Origin: CAZSVI01 sp964610205
GTDB taxonomy: Bacteria > Bacillota > Clostridia > DSM-8532
Reading direction: 5' to 3'
DNA: 15,440 nucleotides
Assembly (NCBI GenBank): GCA_964610205.1
Contig: CAZSVI010000090.1
Location: forward strand, 1-15,440
This document shows positions 5,829-14,161 of the stretch, piece by piece. Every line of letters starts with the position of its first letter. The first letter of the stretch is position 1. Made by a program: the position numbers and the translations under genes. Below the pieces are notes generated by a model that saw nothing but the letters and a program-made list of their open reading frames with translations, had not been told where the DNA came from and ran no database searches.

Positions 5829-8210
5829 TTATTCACGTAAAGCTGCGTTCAGATTTGTTTTCAGGCCATGCAGAATTTTATCCATCACTGTGTTAACCTC
5901 TTCATCCACAAGTGTTTTTTCGAGTGAGCGGAAGGTTAATGTGTACGCTACACTCTTCATGCTTTCGGGAACCTGTTCGCCCTTGTACACATCGAACAGG
6001 CGGATTTCCTCCAGAATTTTGCCCCCCCGCTGCTTCAGAACCTTTTCTATGTCTCTTACCGGCACTTCCTCTTTAACCAGCATCGCGATATCACGGCTTA
6101 TTGCGGGATATCGCGGCAGGGTTTTATATTCCCTGACCATATCCGCTTTTTCTATAACAGGATCTGTTTCCAATACTGCAATATATGTTTTTAAGGGACA
6201 TTCAAAATTCTCAGCTACCTGTGGATGGATCTCTCCCAGATATCCAACATGCGTATTTCCAATGGTTATTTTTGCGGTTTTTCCGGGATGGAAAACCGGA
6301 TGATCTTTCTCCGGAGAAAATTCAACATCGTGTATATTCATTTGCGTAAATAACTGTTCAATAATCCCCTTCAGTAAGTAAAAGTCCGCCTTTCCATACA
6401 GCCCGAGAGTCAGGATTCTCTTTTCATCCGGAAGGTCTTCCCCTTCAACAGGAATATATATATTGGACAATTCAAAGAACCGGCCTTCTTCCACCTTGCG
6501 GTTGTAATTTGTTTTTATTATCTGAAGCATTTCGGATATGGTCGTTGTACGCATAATACTGAAATCTTCTCCAAGCGGGTTTGTTATTACAACCGTATTC
6601 CTGAGCTCATGTCCGGCAGGCAGGTTCAGTTTGTCAAAAACTTTCATGCTCGTAAAGGAGTACGTATATGTTTCATAAAGACCGCTGGCCAGCATCTGCT
6701 GTTTAACAAATTCCTCCATCTTCTGATGGAAGGTTTTTCTTCCCATTGTGGACGCTTTTCCCGAAAGGAGTGTGGCTTCAATATTATTATAGTCATAAAA
6801 ACGGGCTATCTCCTCGGCCAAATCCGCCTCTTCATGGATATCAGACCTGAATGATGGTACTGATAGCATCATTGACTCCCGTTCAACTCCGAATTCCAGT
6901 TTTTCGAACAGATTAAGCATCCATTCCCTGTCAATGCCGGTTCCAAGCAGGCGATTGATATTGTCTGCATCCAGTTTGATATTTACAGGCTGTGCTTTTA
7001 CCGGATAACAGTCCACAATACCCGGAACCACCTTGCCTGCGCCAAGTTCCTCTATAAGCTGTGCGGCCCGGTTGACAGCGGAAATTACATTTTCAACATC
7101 CAGCCCCTTCTCAAAACGGCCGGAGGCTTCACTTCTAATCCCCACCTTTTTGCTTGTGATACGCACCGAAGCGCCGTTAAAATTGGCGGATTCCAATAAT
7201 AGTGTTGCTGTGTTTGCGGTAACCTCGGAATTTTCACCACCCATAACGCCGGCAATAGCAACAGGACGGTTTTTATCGGAAATCACCAGCATGGATGCAT
7301 CCAGTTTGCGCTCCTGTCCGTCAAGGGTTATAATTTTTTCATTTTCGAGCGCGGTTCTGACTATTATTTCATCTCCCTGAACACACCGCAAATCAAAAGC
7401 ATGCATAGGCTGCCCCATCTCCAGCATGACATAATTCGTAATATCCACAATGTTATTTATGGGCCGCATACCCGCCGCTGCCAGACGTTTTTGCATCCAG
7501 TCCGGCGAAGGACCAATCCTGACATCCGTAACAACCCGGGCGGCATAACGGCTGCAAAGTTCAGTGTTATCAATGGAAACCGATATATAGTCGGAGGCTT
7601 TGCCTGCTCCTTCCTCTTTGACCGATATGGCAGGTCTTACGAATGTACTGCCTAATGTAACCGCAGATTCCAATGCAAGACCAACTATACTCAAACAATC
7701 CGGACGGTTCGATGTTATTTCAAAATCCGCAACAGGTTCAAGTCCTAAAACTTCAACAACATCCTTACCCACTTTGGGTTCATTCTGAAAAACATATACG
7801 CCATACTCGGGAGCGTCAGGCAAGTAATCCCGTGTCAGGTTCAATTCATTAATGGAACACATCATCCCAAAAGATTCAATTCCACGCAATTTTGAAGGTT
7901 TGACTTCACCTCCGGGAAGCTTTGCCCCGGGTAAAGCCAGGGGAATATAATCACCCGTTTTTACATTTGGAGCACCAGTTACTACCTGCAACACCTCCGT
8001 TCCAACATCCACCTGTGTAACTTTAAGCTTATCGGCATCCGGATGCGGCTCCATTGAAAGAATCTTTCCAATGACAACCTTGCTTATGGAAGCGCCCGGG
8101 TCTTCTATCCCTTCCACTTTACTGCCCGAAAGAGTTAATGCATGGGCGTATGTTTTCATATCAACCTGTATTTCAACAAAATCCTTTAACCAGGAAAGTG
8201 GTGCTTTCAT
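5829..8210 (-). CDS. pheT: Phenylalanyl-tRNA synthetase beta subunit
   Basis: The beta subunit of the alpha2-beta2 enzyme that charges tRNA-Phe. The 793-residue protein has the full bacterial domain order: an N-terminal MKAPLSWLKDFVEI segment, an EMAP-type tRNA-binding domain (about 39-150), the B3/B4 editing region and B5 domain containing VMGGENSEVT and GRFEKGLD, a degenerate synthetase core, and a C-terminal FDX-ACB anticodon-binding domain (about 700-793, beginning LPRYPAISRDIAM). The ATG at 8210 follows TTGGAGTG with about 8 bp spacing. It starts 16 bp after the pheS stop codon, so the two are cotranscribed and probably translated together, under the pheS T-box. Confidence 0.97.
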   Translation of the reverse strand: MKAPLSWLKDFVEIQVDMKTYAHALTLSGSKVEGIEDPGASISKVVIGKILSMEPHPDADKLKVTQVDVGTEVLQVVTGAPNVKTGDYIPLALPGAKLPGGEVKPSKLRGIESFGMMCSINELNLTRDYLPDAPEYGVYVFQNEPKVGKDVVEVLGLEPVADFEITSNRPDCLSIVGLALESAVTLGSTFVRPAISVKEEGAGKASDYISVSIDNTELCSRYAARVVTDVRIGPSPDWMQKRLAAAGMRPINNIVDITNYVMLEMGQPMHAFDLRCVQGDEIIVRTALENEKIITLDGQERKLDASMLVISDKNRPVAIAGVMGGENSEVTANTATLLLESANFNGASVRITSKKVGIRSEASGRFEKGLDVENVISAVNRAAQLIEELGAGKVVPGIVDCYPVKAQPVNIKLDADNINRLLGTGIDREWMLNLFEKLEFGVERESMMLSVPSFRSDIHEEADLAEEIARFYDYNNIEATLLSGKASTMGRKTFHQKMEEFVKQQMLASGLYETYTYSFTSMKVFDKLNLPAGHELRNTVVITNPLGEDFSIMRTTTISEMLQIIKTNYNRKVEEGRFFELSNIYIPVEGEDLPDEKRILTLGLYGKADFYLLKGIIEQLFTQMNIHDVEFSPEKDHPVFHPGKTAKITIGNTHVGYLGEIHPQVAENFECPLKTYIAVLETDPVIEKADMVREYKTLPRYPAISRDIAMLVKEEVPVRDIEKVLKQRGGKILEEIRLFDVYKGEQVPESMKSVAYTLTFRSLEKTLVDEEVNTVMDKILHGLKTNLNAALRE

Positions 8211-8226
8211 TTTATATCACTCCAAT

Positions 8227-9246
8227 CTAAAACTGTTTTAAAAAACGCATATCATTCTCATATAAAAGCCTTAAATCATTAATGTTAAACCTTCCCATTG
8301 CTGTTCTTTCAACACCCAGGCCAAAAGCAAATCCACTGTATACCTGGGGATCGATTCCGCAAATTTTCAATACTTTGGGATGAACCATACCGGCTCCAAG
8401 TATTTCAATCCAGCCTTCGTTCTTGCAGATTCTACAGCCTTTCCCTTTGCAGTTCCAGCAAGAAACATCCACTTCAGCGCTTGGTTCGGTGAAAGGAAAG
8501 TGGTGCGGACGCAACCGGATTTTTGCTTCCTCTCCGAAGATACACCTGGCAAAAAGCTGCAACGTTCCAATCAAATCACCCATAGTAACACCTTTATCCA
8601 CCACAAGCCCTTCTACCTGATTGAATATTGGGGAATGAGTGGCATCCACAGGATCAGAACGGTAAACACGCCCCGGACAGATTATTTTTATCGGAGGTTT
8701 CTTTTGTTCCATTACCCTTACCTGAACAGGGGATGTTTGCGTTCTTAATACCACTTTTTCATTGATATAGAAGCTATCCTGTGTATCTCTTGCCGGATGG
8801 TTCTTCGGGATATTCAAGGCCTCAAAATTATAATAATCCAGTTCCACTTCAGGACCTTCGGCAATTTCATAACCCATTCCGATGAAAACATCCTTTATCT
8901 CATCCAGGACAAGAGTCAACGGATGCTTTCTGCCTCTTGGAAAAAATGTCCCAGGCATTGTAACATCAATTGTTTCACGGGCAATTTTTTTTCCCCTCTC
9001 ACTATCCAAAAGACTGTTTTTTGCCTTAAGAACCGCATCATCCAACCGATGTCTTACGTCATTTGCCAATTGTCCCGCAAGGGGCCGCTCTTCTGCGGTC
9101 AGGGAACCCATACCCTTTAAAATTCCGGTAAGTTTCCCCTTCTTGCCTAAAAACAGAACTCTTATTTCCTCCAGTTCCTTCATACTCCGAACATTCTTTA
9201 GCATAGCCAGTGCTTCATCGGCAATAGCCTGTAATTGTTCTTTCAT
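8227..9246 (-). CDS. pheS: Phenylalanyl-tRNA synthetase alpha subunit
   Basis: Catalytic subunit of the class II synthetase: it activates phenylalanine and transfers it to tRNA-Phe. Of 339 residues, the N-terminal 80 or so form the tRNA-contacting helical arm. The class II core has motif 2 around RSDPVDATHSPIFNQ (197-211), FTEPSAEVDVSC (252-263) and motif 3 FGLGVERTAMGRF (308-320). Cys263, 266, 271 and 274 form the small four-cysteine insert common in Firmicute PheS. Two ATGs compete: the one at 9252 is only 1 bp from AAAGGAG, while that at 9246 has 7 bp spacing, so 9246 is chosen. It is first in the pheST operon and preceded by a Phe T-box. Confidence 0.97.
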   Translation of the reverse strand: MKEQLQAIADEALAMLKNVRSMKELEEIRVLFLGKKGKLTGILKGMGSLTAEERPLAGQLANDVRHRLDDAVLKAKNSLLDSERGKKIARETIDVTMPGTFFPRGRKHPLTLVLDEIKDVFIGMGYEIAEGPEVELDYYNFEALNIPKNHPARDTQDSFYINEKVVLRTQTSPVQVRVMEQKKPPIKIICPGRVYRSDPVDATHSPIFNQVEGLVVDKGVTMGDLIGTLQLFARCIFGEEAKIRLRPHHFPFTEPSAEVDVSCWNCKGKGCRICKNEGWIEILGAGMVHPKVLKICGIDPQVYSGFAFGLGVERTAMGRFNINDLRLLYENDMRFLKQF

Positions 9247-9375
9247 TTCCATACTCCTTTCAAAGCTTTGTGCCGCATATATAACTTAACTCCTCACACC
9301 AAAAAAGCTTAACAAAATAATTGACATAAGACTGTCATCTCCGGCAGTCCGCACTCTTCTCAAAAAGCTTTTGCG

Positions 9376-9411
9376 AAAATAAAAACGCTTCATCCAAAAT
9401 AGGACGAAGCG
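9376..9411 (-). terminator. T-box-controlled terminator of the pheST leader
   Basis: In the transcript, CGCTTCGTCC (9411-9402) pairs with GGATGAAGCG (9395-9386) across a TATTTT loop. A T-rich tail follows at 9385-9376. It sits just after the T-box motif, the standard attenuator position. Confidence 0.93.
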
Positions 9412-9677
9412 AAAACTCCGCGGTACCACCTATGTTCATACTGAACCTGTATGCACTCAACCCCATAACGGAGGGAAACCGGCATTTTCTAATTGGTTTG
9501 TCTGTTTTTCCGTAAATAAACTCTTCTGCATTTTACGGAAAACCAACTATCCTTTCAAAAATACTGCTCCGGAGAGAAATTCACACTATTCCATTTAGAA
9601 GGATGCTTTCAGCCGACGACATCCTATCTCTGACAAAAGCGGGAACAAGCTACTGGCTCTTTCATCGCGTTTTTATG
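9376..9677 (-). promoter_or_regulatory. T-box leader of pheST, Phe specifier
   Basis: A tRNA-Phe-sensing riboswitch. Reading the minus strand: the stem I AGTA motif is at 9654-9651 and a distal AGAGATAGGATG-type loop is around 9630. GAA (9582-9580) is followed by TTT or, shifted one base, TTC; both are Phe codons. A long stem with CCGTAAA..TTTACGG arms follows (about 9509-9540). The T-box AGGTGGTACCGCGGAGT is at 9431-9415 and the terminator follows. Low charged tRNA-Phe should favour antitermination and raise pheST expression. Confidence 0.95.
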
Positions 9678-9683
9678 TTATAT

Positions 9684-9712
9684 TTTATACCGGAAGCTTG
9701 CCGCCTGTGCAA
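9684..9712 (-). promoter_or_regulatory. Probable proximal promoter of pheST
   Basis: On the minus strand, TTGCAC (9712-9707), 17 bp, then TATAAA (9689-9684). A start near 9677 would place the 5' end directly before T-box stem I, which favours this as the main promoter even though the -35 box matches only half the consensus. Confidence 0.55.
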
Positions 9713-9765
9713 ACTATGCGGTATTTACTCGCTTCTGTTTATTTTACCCAAAAATATTATTTATG

Positions 9766-9794
9766 ATTATAACACATTCCTTTTCCTTATACAA
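9766..9794 (-). promoter_or_regulatory. Possible distal promoter of pheST
   Basis: On the minus strand, TTGTAT (9794-9789), 17 bp, then a perfect TATAAT (9771-9766). It would add about 80 nt of unexplained leader before T-box stem I. The -35 box is weak. The stretch from 9795 to 9860 shows nothing recognisable. Confidence 0.4.
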
Positions 9795-9860
9795 GAGCGG
9801 TTCCGGCTTATTTCACTCACATTTTCAGCTCGAAATGAGTTACCATGTGATAAACGCAAA

Positions 9861-9893
9861 TTTAAAAAAGAACCCCCGGAATAATTCCGAGGG
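9861..9893 (-). terminator. Terminator downstream of the 10028-11701 gene
   Basis: In the transcript, CCCTCGGAAT pairs with ATTCCGGGGG (9893-9873) with one mismatch, followed by TTCTTTTTTAAATTT. It ends the unit about 135 nt after the stop codon. There is no T run on the plus-strand side, so it acts in the minus direction only. Confidence 0.8.
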
Positions 9894-10027
9894 ACCCCCT
9901 TATACTTTATATATATATACTTATTTATTATACCGTTATATTGAGGCGTGAGATATGCTCACCACCTGGATCAAAGGTAACCGATACCCGCTCCTCCTAT
10001 AGAGGTGGGTGACATCTTAGTCCCTCG
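9888..10027 (-). repeat. Structured 3' element bounded by an 8-bp inverted repeat
   Basis: CGAGGGAC (9888-9895) and GTCCCTCG (10020-10027) form a perfect inverted repeat, and the right arm starts at the first base after the upstream gene's stop codon. Inside are GTGAG/CTCAC (around 9949-9963) and an ACCC..GGGT hairpin over 9986-10010 whose core is CCTCCTATAGAGG (9993-10005). Between these and the left arm is an AT-rich run of alternating T and A. The left arm overlaps the terminator stem. It could be a MITE-like insertion or a structured 3' UTR. Its core is nearly identical to one at 14040-14051. Confidence 0.45.
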
Positions 10028-11701
10028 TTATAACTGACCTGTTTGTTTCTTTATAAAGCTGTCTGCTTTGTCAAAACTGATTTTGCCCATTGCGTCTCCG
10101 GCCTTTTCATAATCCTGATTTCTTAAAAGCTTTAATACATACATAAGGTCATCGTTAATATCGTTGATAATATCGGCGCCTTCCTTAACAGCATCTATAT
10201 CCGCACCTTTGATGGATTTGATTATATCTGCTTTTACAGTATCAAGATTATCAACATACAGCATGAATACATCATAATCTGTAGGGTTAATCATGCTGAT
10301 ATAATCATGAATAACGCCTTCATCACTGTTACAATATGCCACTATATCCTGCACTACTTTGGTATCAATACTGGTAAGTATATTCAGCAGATTCTGCTGA
10401 CCTTCATCAATCTGATACACGTATTTAATAGCTTCCTGTACATATTCGGTGATTTTGTCATCCGGTATGGCTGCCAGTGCTTCTGTCAATGATTTAGTAA
10501 TATCAACATACATGTTATAGTAACCTGAAATGGATGAAATATAATAATTCACTGAATCGGCAGGCATAACCGTTGTTAACGCCTTATACAGATCCTTGTC
10601 GGCAACGATCTGACGCACAGCCATTTCAATATCACCGTTTTCAAGGGCAATACCCAATGTAGTAAGTGAACCCTGTGCTTCCTTATAAACCGTATAATAT
10701 GTATCCGCAGTATCTGCATAATCTGTAAGAGTCGCGGCGGGAATAAACCAGGCAAGCATATCCTTAAGTTCAGCATTGTAAAGGATACCTTCTACAATTT
10801 CTTCAAGGGAACCTTCAAAACTCAGACCGGATATCGGAGCAACCCAGTCGACAACAGCCTGGCTGTATTCTTCAAGACCCTTTGAGTATTTATCCAGATC
10901 CGGAGCGAGCGCAAACAGAATAGCACTGTTTACAAGTTCTTCATTATCCAGAATCTTATCAACGAGATCATTTACATTTTTGTCGGATAAAAGGCCTTCA
11001 GCAAGAACTCTGTCAATAAAGGTTTTTACGGTTTCTGACTGATCTCTCTTCAAGTCGTTAATGGAAAGCTGCAGTTCATTACGATAATCCCTTGCCATTT
11101 CTTTTATTTTGTCTGCATTCAACTCAACGAATACATTAATATTTCCTGTGCTGTACTTAATGTCCTTAACGGAAAATACCAATGGTATGCCGAGATCTGC
11201 GAGATCCGAATATTGAAAAGAAAACGTCAGCTGATCCTTAGGTATCATTTTTGTTACATACCCCGGCGCCTTTTTCTGACCTAAATTAAAATTATCTGCT
11301 GAAACAGTAATACCTGAATCATTTGTCACAATATTAACTTTTGCGCTGATGGGTAAATTAATCGATCCGTATTTTGCATTGATATATAGACGCTGATCTG
11401 ATGTATTAAAAGCCGCTTCCTGAATAGTCAGTTTATCGGGCAGCCCCAAGTCCAACTGGGCTAACTGATCCCGTAACATTGAATTGATAAAGTCCTGATT
11501 GATCTCAATTTCCAGTGTTTGCGTTGCTGCTTCGTAGTAGACATTTTTCTTTGCTATTTCCGTTAAAGGATCGTCGAGTTTTACATAATTAAAACCTAAA
11601 TCATAAACGGATTTATTCAAGCTTGCGATGGTCGATAACGGGACTGCTATAAGTATTATAACAACCGCTACAATTACATAAAACCACCATTTTTTCAACA
11701 T
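10028..11701 (-). CDS. Unnamed membrane-anchored extracytoplasmic protein
   Basis: I do not recognise a named family with certainty. The 557-residue protein starts MLKKWWFYVIVAVVIILIAV, one N-terminal membrane segment (about residues 5-25) with positive residues inside, so the rest is probably outside the cell. Residues about 55-200 look like beta strands with repeated short hydrophobic stretches, and the start FINSMLRDQL plus a later LxF/IxV pattern recalls the YpmS/DUF2140 type; this is a weak resemblance only. Residues about 200-557 are acidic, helical and Tyr-rich with a single Cys. The ATG at 11701 is chosen because GGGGGTG lies 6 bp before it; an in-frame GTG at 11710 overlaps that site. 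It is a single-gene unit with its own promoter and terminator, divergent from the beta-propeller gene. Confidence 0.8.
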   Translation of the reverse strand: MLKKWWFYVIVAVVIILIAVPLSTIASLNKSVYDLGFNYVKLDDPLTEIAKKNVYYEAATQTLEIEINQDFINSMLRDQLAQLDLGLPDKLTIQEAAFNTSDQRLYINAKYGSINLPISAKVNIVTNDSGITVSADNFNLGQKKAPGYVTKMIPKDQLTFSFQYSDLADLGIPLVFSVKDIKYSTGNINVFVELNADKIKEMARDYRNELQLSINDLKRDQSETVKTFIDRVLAEGLLSDKNVNDLVDKILDNEELVNSAILFALAPDLDKYSKGLEEYSQAVVDWVAPISGLSFEGSLEEIVEGILYNAELKDMLAWFIPAATLTDYADTADTYYTVYKEAQGSLTTLGIALENGDIEMAVRQIVADKDLYKALTTVMPADSVNYYISSISGYYNMYVDITKSLTEALAAIPDDKITEYVQEAIKYVYQIDEGQQNLLNILTSIDTKVVQDIVAYCNSDEGVIHDYISMINPTDYDVFMLYVDNLDTVKADIIKSIKGADIDAVKEGADIINDINDDLMYVLKLLRNQDYEKAGDAMGKISFDKADSFIKKQTGQL

Positions 11702-11844
11702 AACTGGCACCCCCTATAAATTGTGCTTGTCCTCAAGCCTTTTGTGGATATTTATTATAATAAATATATTGATATATATTTATATGCCTATTATGTGGTA
11801 TGATATTCAAATTAAATTTCATTAATTTTCTAGTGGCTTCTAAT

Positions 11845-11873
11845 ATGATACTATAAAAAACTATACCTGTCAA
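11845..11873 (-). promoter_or_regulatory. Promoter of the anchored-protein gene
   Basis: On the minus strand, a perfect TTGACA (11873-11868), 17 bp, then TATCAT (11850-11845). Start near 11838 gives a leader of about 137 nt that is very AT-rich. It carries a small GCTTG/CAAGC hairpin (around 11723-11736) just before the ribosome-binding site. Confidence 0.75.
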
Positions 11874-12087
11874 TTCCAGTTTTGCTATATGAGGCTATTT
11901 TTCATACCGTTTTCTCCCTCTTTTCGTACAGGGAATATTCATCCATGCTTTTTCTTATGTTTACTTAATTTTTTAGGCTTACCTTTACATATTTATATGG
12001 TACTGATATACCCATAATTTAACAATTTGTGAGCGTTTAGAGGTAAGGAACGTACGGTTACGGAATTAATCACTTGTTTGTTTTTGA

Positions 12088-12117
12088 TTGCAGCCTGCCT
12101 TTGCTATATGTTACAAT
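12088..12117 (+). promoter_or_regulatory. Possible promoter of the beta-propeller gene
   Basis: TTGCAG (12088-12093), 18 bp, then TACAAT (12112-12117) with a TGT extension. The -35 is weak, so the extended -10 carries the call. The gene-free stretch 11874-12087 holds nothing else I can name. Between promoter and start codon, AAGGATTCCTT and a nearby ACCTTG can pair locally. Confidence 0.4.
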
Positions 12118-12198
12118 ACATAAGTATATTCATCCACTTAAGAAAAATTAAGAAAGGACAAAGCAAGGATTCCTTATGTAACCTTGTAATAATTAATC

Positions 12199-14013
12199 AT
12201 GAAAATCAAACGTACTTTATTTATTTTAATTCTCTTAACAATAATAGCTTCTATTATACTAAAACTAACGTCAAATAATTTAACAGGTCAAAAACCCGTT
12301 TCCGATCCCGGAATTGTTACTTCTCCTGAAACGAAAACCACAGGGGAAGGGACACATGCCCAGATACAGGCCGGTACATCCGATGCTGCTGCCACCCCCA
12401 CACCCATACCAAAACCCTTAACACCCACTCCTGCTCCGGAGCCGGTAAACCCCGCAACAGTAAACCCGGACACTCCAGCCGTATATGGTGCGGGTAATTA
12501 CTGTCCTGAATATATAAAGGAGAAAACCTTTGGTACTGACATATTGAAATTCTGGCATTTTACGGAATACGATCCAATCAACATTCCCGTATCAAATCCG
12601 AATATCTCTTTTGGTTCGGCCGATGATTATACCAAGGTTGAAGGAATCACAACCTTCAGAGGAAATCACTACCGTAATAATGCTGCCTATGGCGTACGGC
12701 AGGTTACCGAAAAAAAACTCGAGCTTGTCTGGATAAAGGAAATCGGTTCGGTTAACAATGGGAGTTCATACTGGCCCGGTGTCGGCTGGACAGGACAGCC
12801 TTTGATCATTCGCTGGGAAGAAGACATCAGAAAACTTATGAATATCGACCCTTCGCTAAAGGATACCAACCTTGTAGAGGTTATTTATCCTACTCTTGAT
12901 GGAAATATCTATTTTTTAAATCTTAAAGATGGAAAACAGACGAGAAACCCTATCGAAATCGGTTTCCCCACAAAAGGTACGGGTATGATAGATCCGAGAG
13001 GGTATCCCATTTTATATACGGGTCAGGGAATCCATCAAAACGGAGATAAATTCGGCTACCTCAAATACAGAATATTCAGCCTTATTGATCAAACGGAAAT
13101 ATTCTCAATCACCGGTACAACCCCGGAAGCCTTCCGAATTTGGGGGGCATTCGATCCATCGGGCCTATTGGATAAAAATACCGACACACTGATTCAGCCC
13201 GGTGAAAACGGTCTTCTGTACAGGATAAAGATGAACACCCAATTTAATCGTGATACCGGAAGCCTTATGATAAACCCTGAAATAACAAAATACAGATACG
13301 AACCCATCTTCGATCCGAACATCGGTTATGAAAACTCTCCCGTATTCTACAGAAACTATCTGTATCTTGCCGATAACGGCGGGATGCTTCAATGCATTGA
13401 TATAAACACAATGGAACCGGTTTGGATTGCGAATGTGAAAGATGACACAGACAGCACCATCGTTCTTGAAGAAACCGACAAAGGAGTTTTCCTTTATACC
13501 GGAAATGAAGCGGACTTAAGATGTCTGGAACAGCCTAAACCGGCTTTTGCCGACTGCCAGCTCAGAAAATTTAACGCTTTAACCGGCGAGCTGGTCTGGG
13601 AAAAGAGTTATAGCTGCATTTACCAGTCCGGTGTAAACGGCGGCCTTTTATCAACTCCTGTGTTGGGTAAAAACGATATTTCCAATATAGTAATATTCAA
13701 TATAGCAAAAACAGGCGACACCCAACGCGGCAAAATGGTGGCTCTTGACAAAGAAACCGGCAAAGAGATATGGGTACGGGAACTGGATAATTATAGCTGG
13801 AGCTCCCCCGTTGATTTTATATCACAGGATGGCAAAACCTATATGATCTTCTGTGATTTCGCAGGGAAAATGCATCTGATGGATCCAAAAAGCGGGGATA
13901 TTCTGGATACCCTATCCGTCGGATTGAATGTGGAAGCATCTCCGGCCATATTTAACGACATGGTGGTTGTGGGAACCTATGCGAAAAAGATTTATGGGAT
14001 TAGAATAAAGTGA
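12199..14013 (+). CDS. Membrane-anchored PQQ-type beta-propeller protein
   Basis: The 604-residue protein has an N-terminal hydrophobic anchor (about residues 5-23) without a lipobox cysteine. A linker rich in Thr, Pro and Ala (about 30-100, with TPTPIPKPLTPTPAPEP) would span the wall. The rest is a propeller-like domain of repeated blades. Typical blade signatures include LDGNIYFLNLKDG, YLADNGGMLQCIDINTMEP, LDKETGKEIWVREL and FAGKMHLMDPKSGDIL, each a strand pair ending in a Trp- or Asp-Gly turn. Such domains are mostly scaffolds; nothing proves that PQQ is bound or that it is an enzyme. The start fits the signal anchor, but no good ribosome-binding site is seen within 15 bp; AAGGA is about 28 nt upstream. 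It is divergent from the other anchored protein and ends 148 bp before ychF. Confidence 0.85.
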   Translation: MKIKRTLFILILLTIIASIILKLTSNNLTGQKPVSDPGIVTSPETKTTGEGTHAQIQAGTSDAAATPTPIPKPLTPTPAPEPVNPATVNPDTPAVYGAGNYCPEYIKEKTFGTDILKFWHFTEYDPINIPVSNPNISFGSADDYTKVEGITTFRGNHYRNNAAYGVRQVTEKKLELVWIKEIGSVNNGSSYWPGVGWTGQPLIIRWEEDIRKLMNIDPSLKDTNLVEVIYPTLDGNIYFLNLKDGKQTRNPIEIGFPTKGTGMIDPRGYPILYTGQGIHQNGDKFGYLKYRIFSLIDQTEIFSITGTTPEAFRIWGAFDPSGLLDKNTDTLIQPGENGLLYRIKMNTQFNRDTGSLMINPEITKYRYEPIFDPNIGYENSPVFYRNYLYLADNGGMLQCIDINTMEPVWIANVKDDTDSTIVLEETDKGVFLYTGNEADLRCLEQPKPAFADCQLRKFNALTGELVWEKSYSCIYQSGVNGGLLSTPVLGKNDISNIVIFNIAKTGDTQRGKMVALDKETGKEIWVRELDNYSWSSPVDFISQDGKTYMIFCDFAGKMHLMDPKSGDILDTLSVGLNVEASPAIFNDMVVVGTYAKKIYGIRIK

Positions 14014-14062
14014 GCCCCCGCAGATAGGACTCCTATCCCCCTCTATAGAGGCATGGGGCATA
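14014..14062. repeat. Paired hairpins downstream of the beta-propeller gene
   Basis: Starting right after the stop codon, GATAGGA/TCCTATC (14023-14037) is followed by the 12-bp palindrome CCTCTATAGAGG (14040-14051), itself inside a CCCC..GGGG stem (about 14034-14062). There is no T tract after it, so it is not a standard terminator. The palindrome core matches that at 9993-10005 except for one inserted C, and both are followed by a TGGG-containing arm. I infer two copies of one small element. Confidence 0.45.
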
Positions 14063-14092
14063 AGGGGATTTTAATAAAATACTATTTACCGG

Positions 14093-14121
14093 TTAACAAA
14101 TCATTTTGTATCAGTTATAAT
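14093..14121 (+). promoter_or_regulatory. Promoter of ychF
   Basis: TTAACA (14093-14098), 17 bp, then a perfect TATAAT (14116-14121). A start near 14128 would give a leader of about 34 nt, so ychF has its own promoter separate from the upstream gene. Confidence 0.8.
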
Positions 14122-14161
14122 GTGTATGGAATTCCAATCATAAATGAAAGGGAAGAAAAAA

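Noticed and set aside
9603..9951. Two plus-strand open frames of 93 and 62 codons
   Set aside because: They run over the pheST T-box, its promoters and a terminator on the opposite strand; no coding signals were seen.
12078..12278. A 66-codon plus-strand open frame overlapping the beta-propeller start
   Set aside because: It overlaps the promoter and the start of the real gene in another frame, has no ribosome-binding site, and its composition looks like translated AT-rich spacer.
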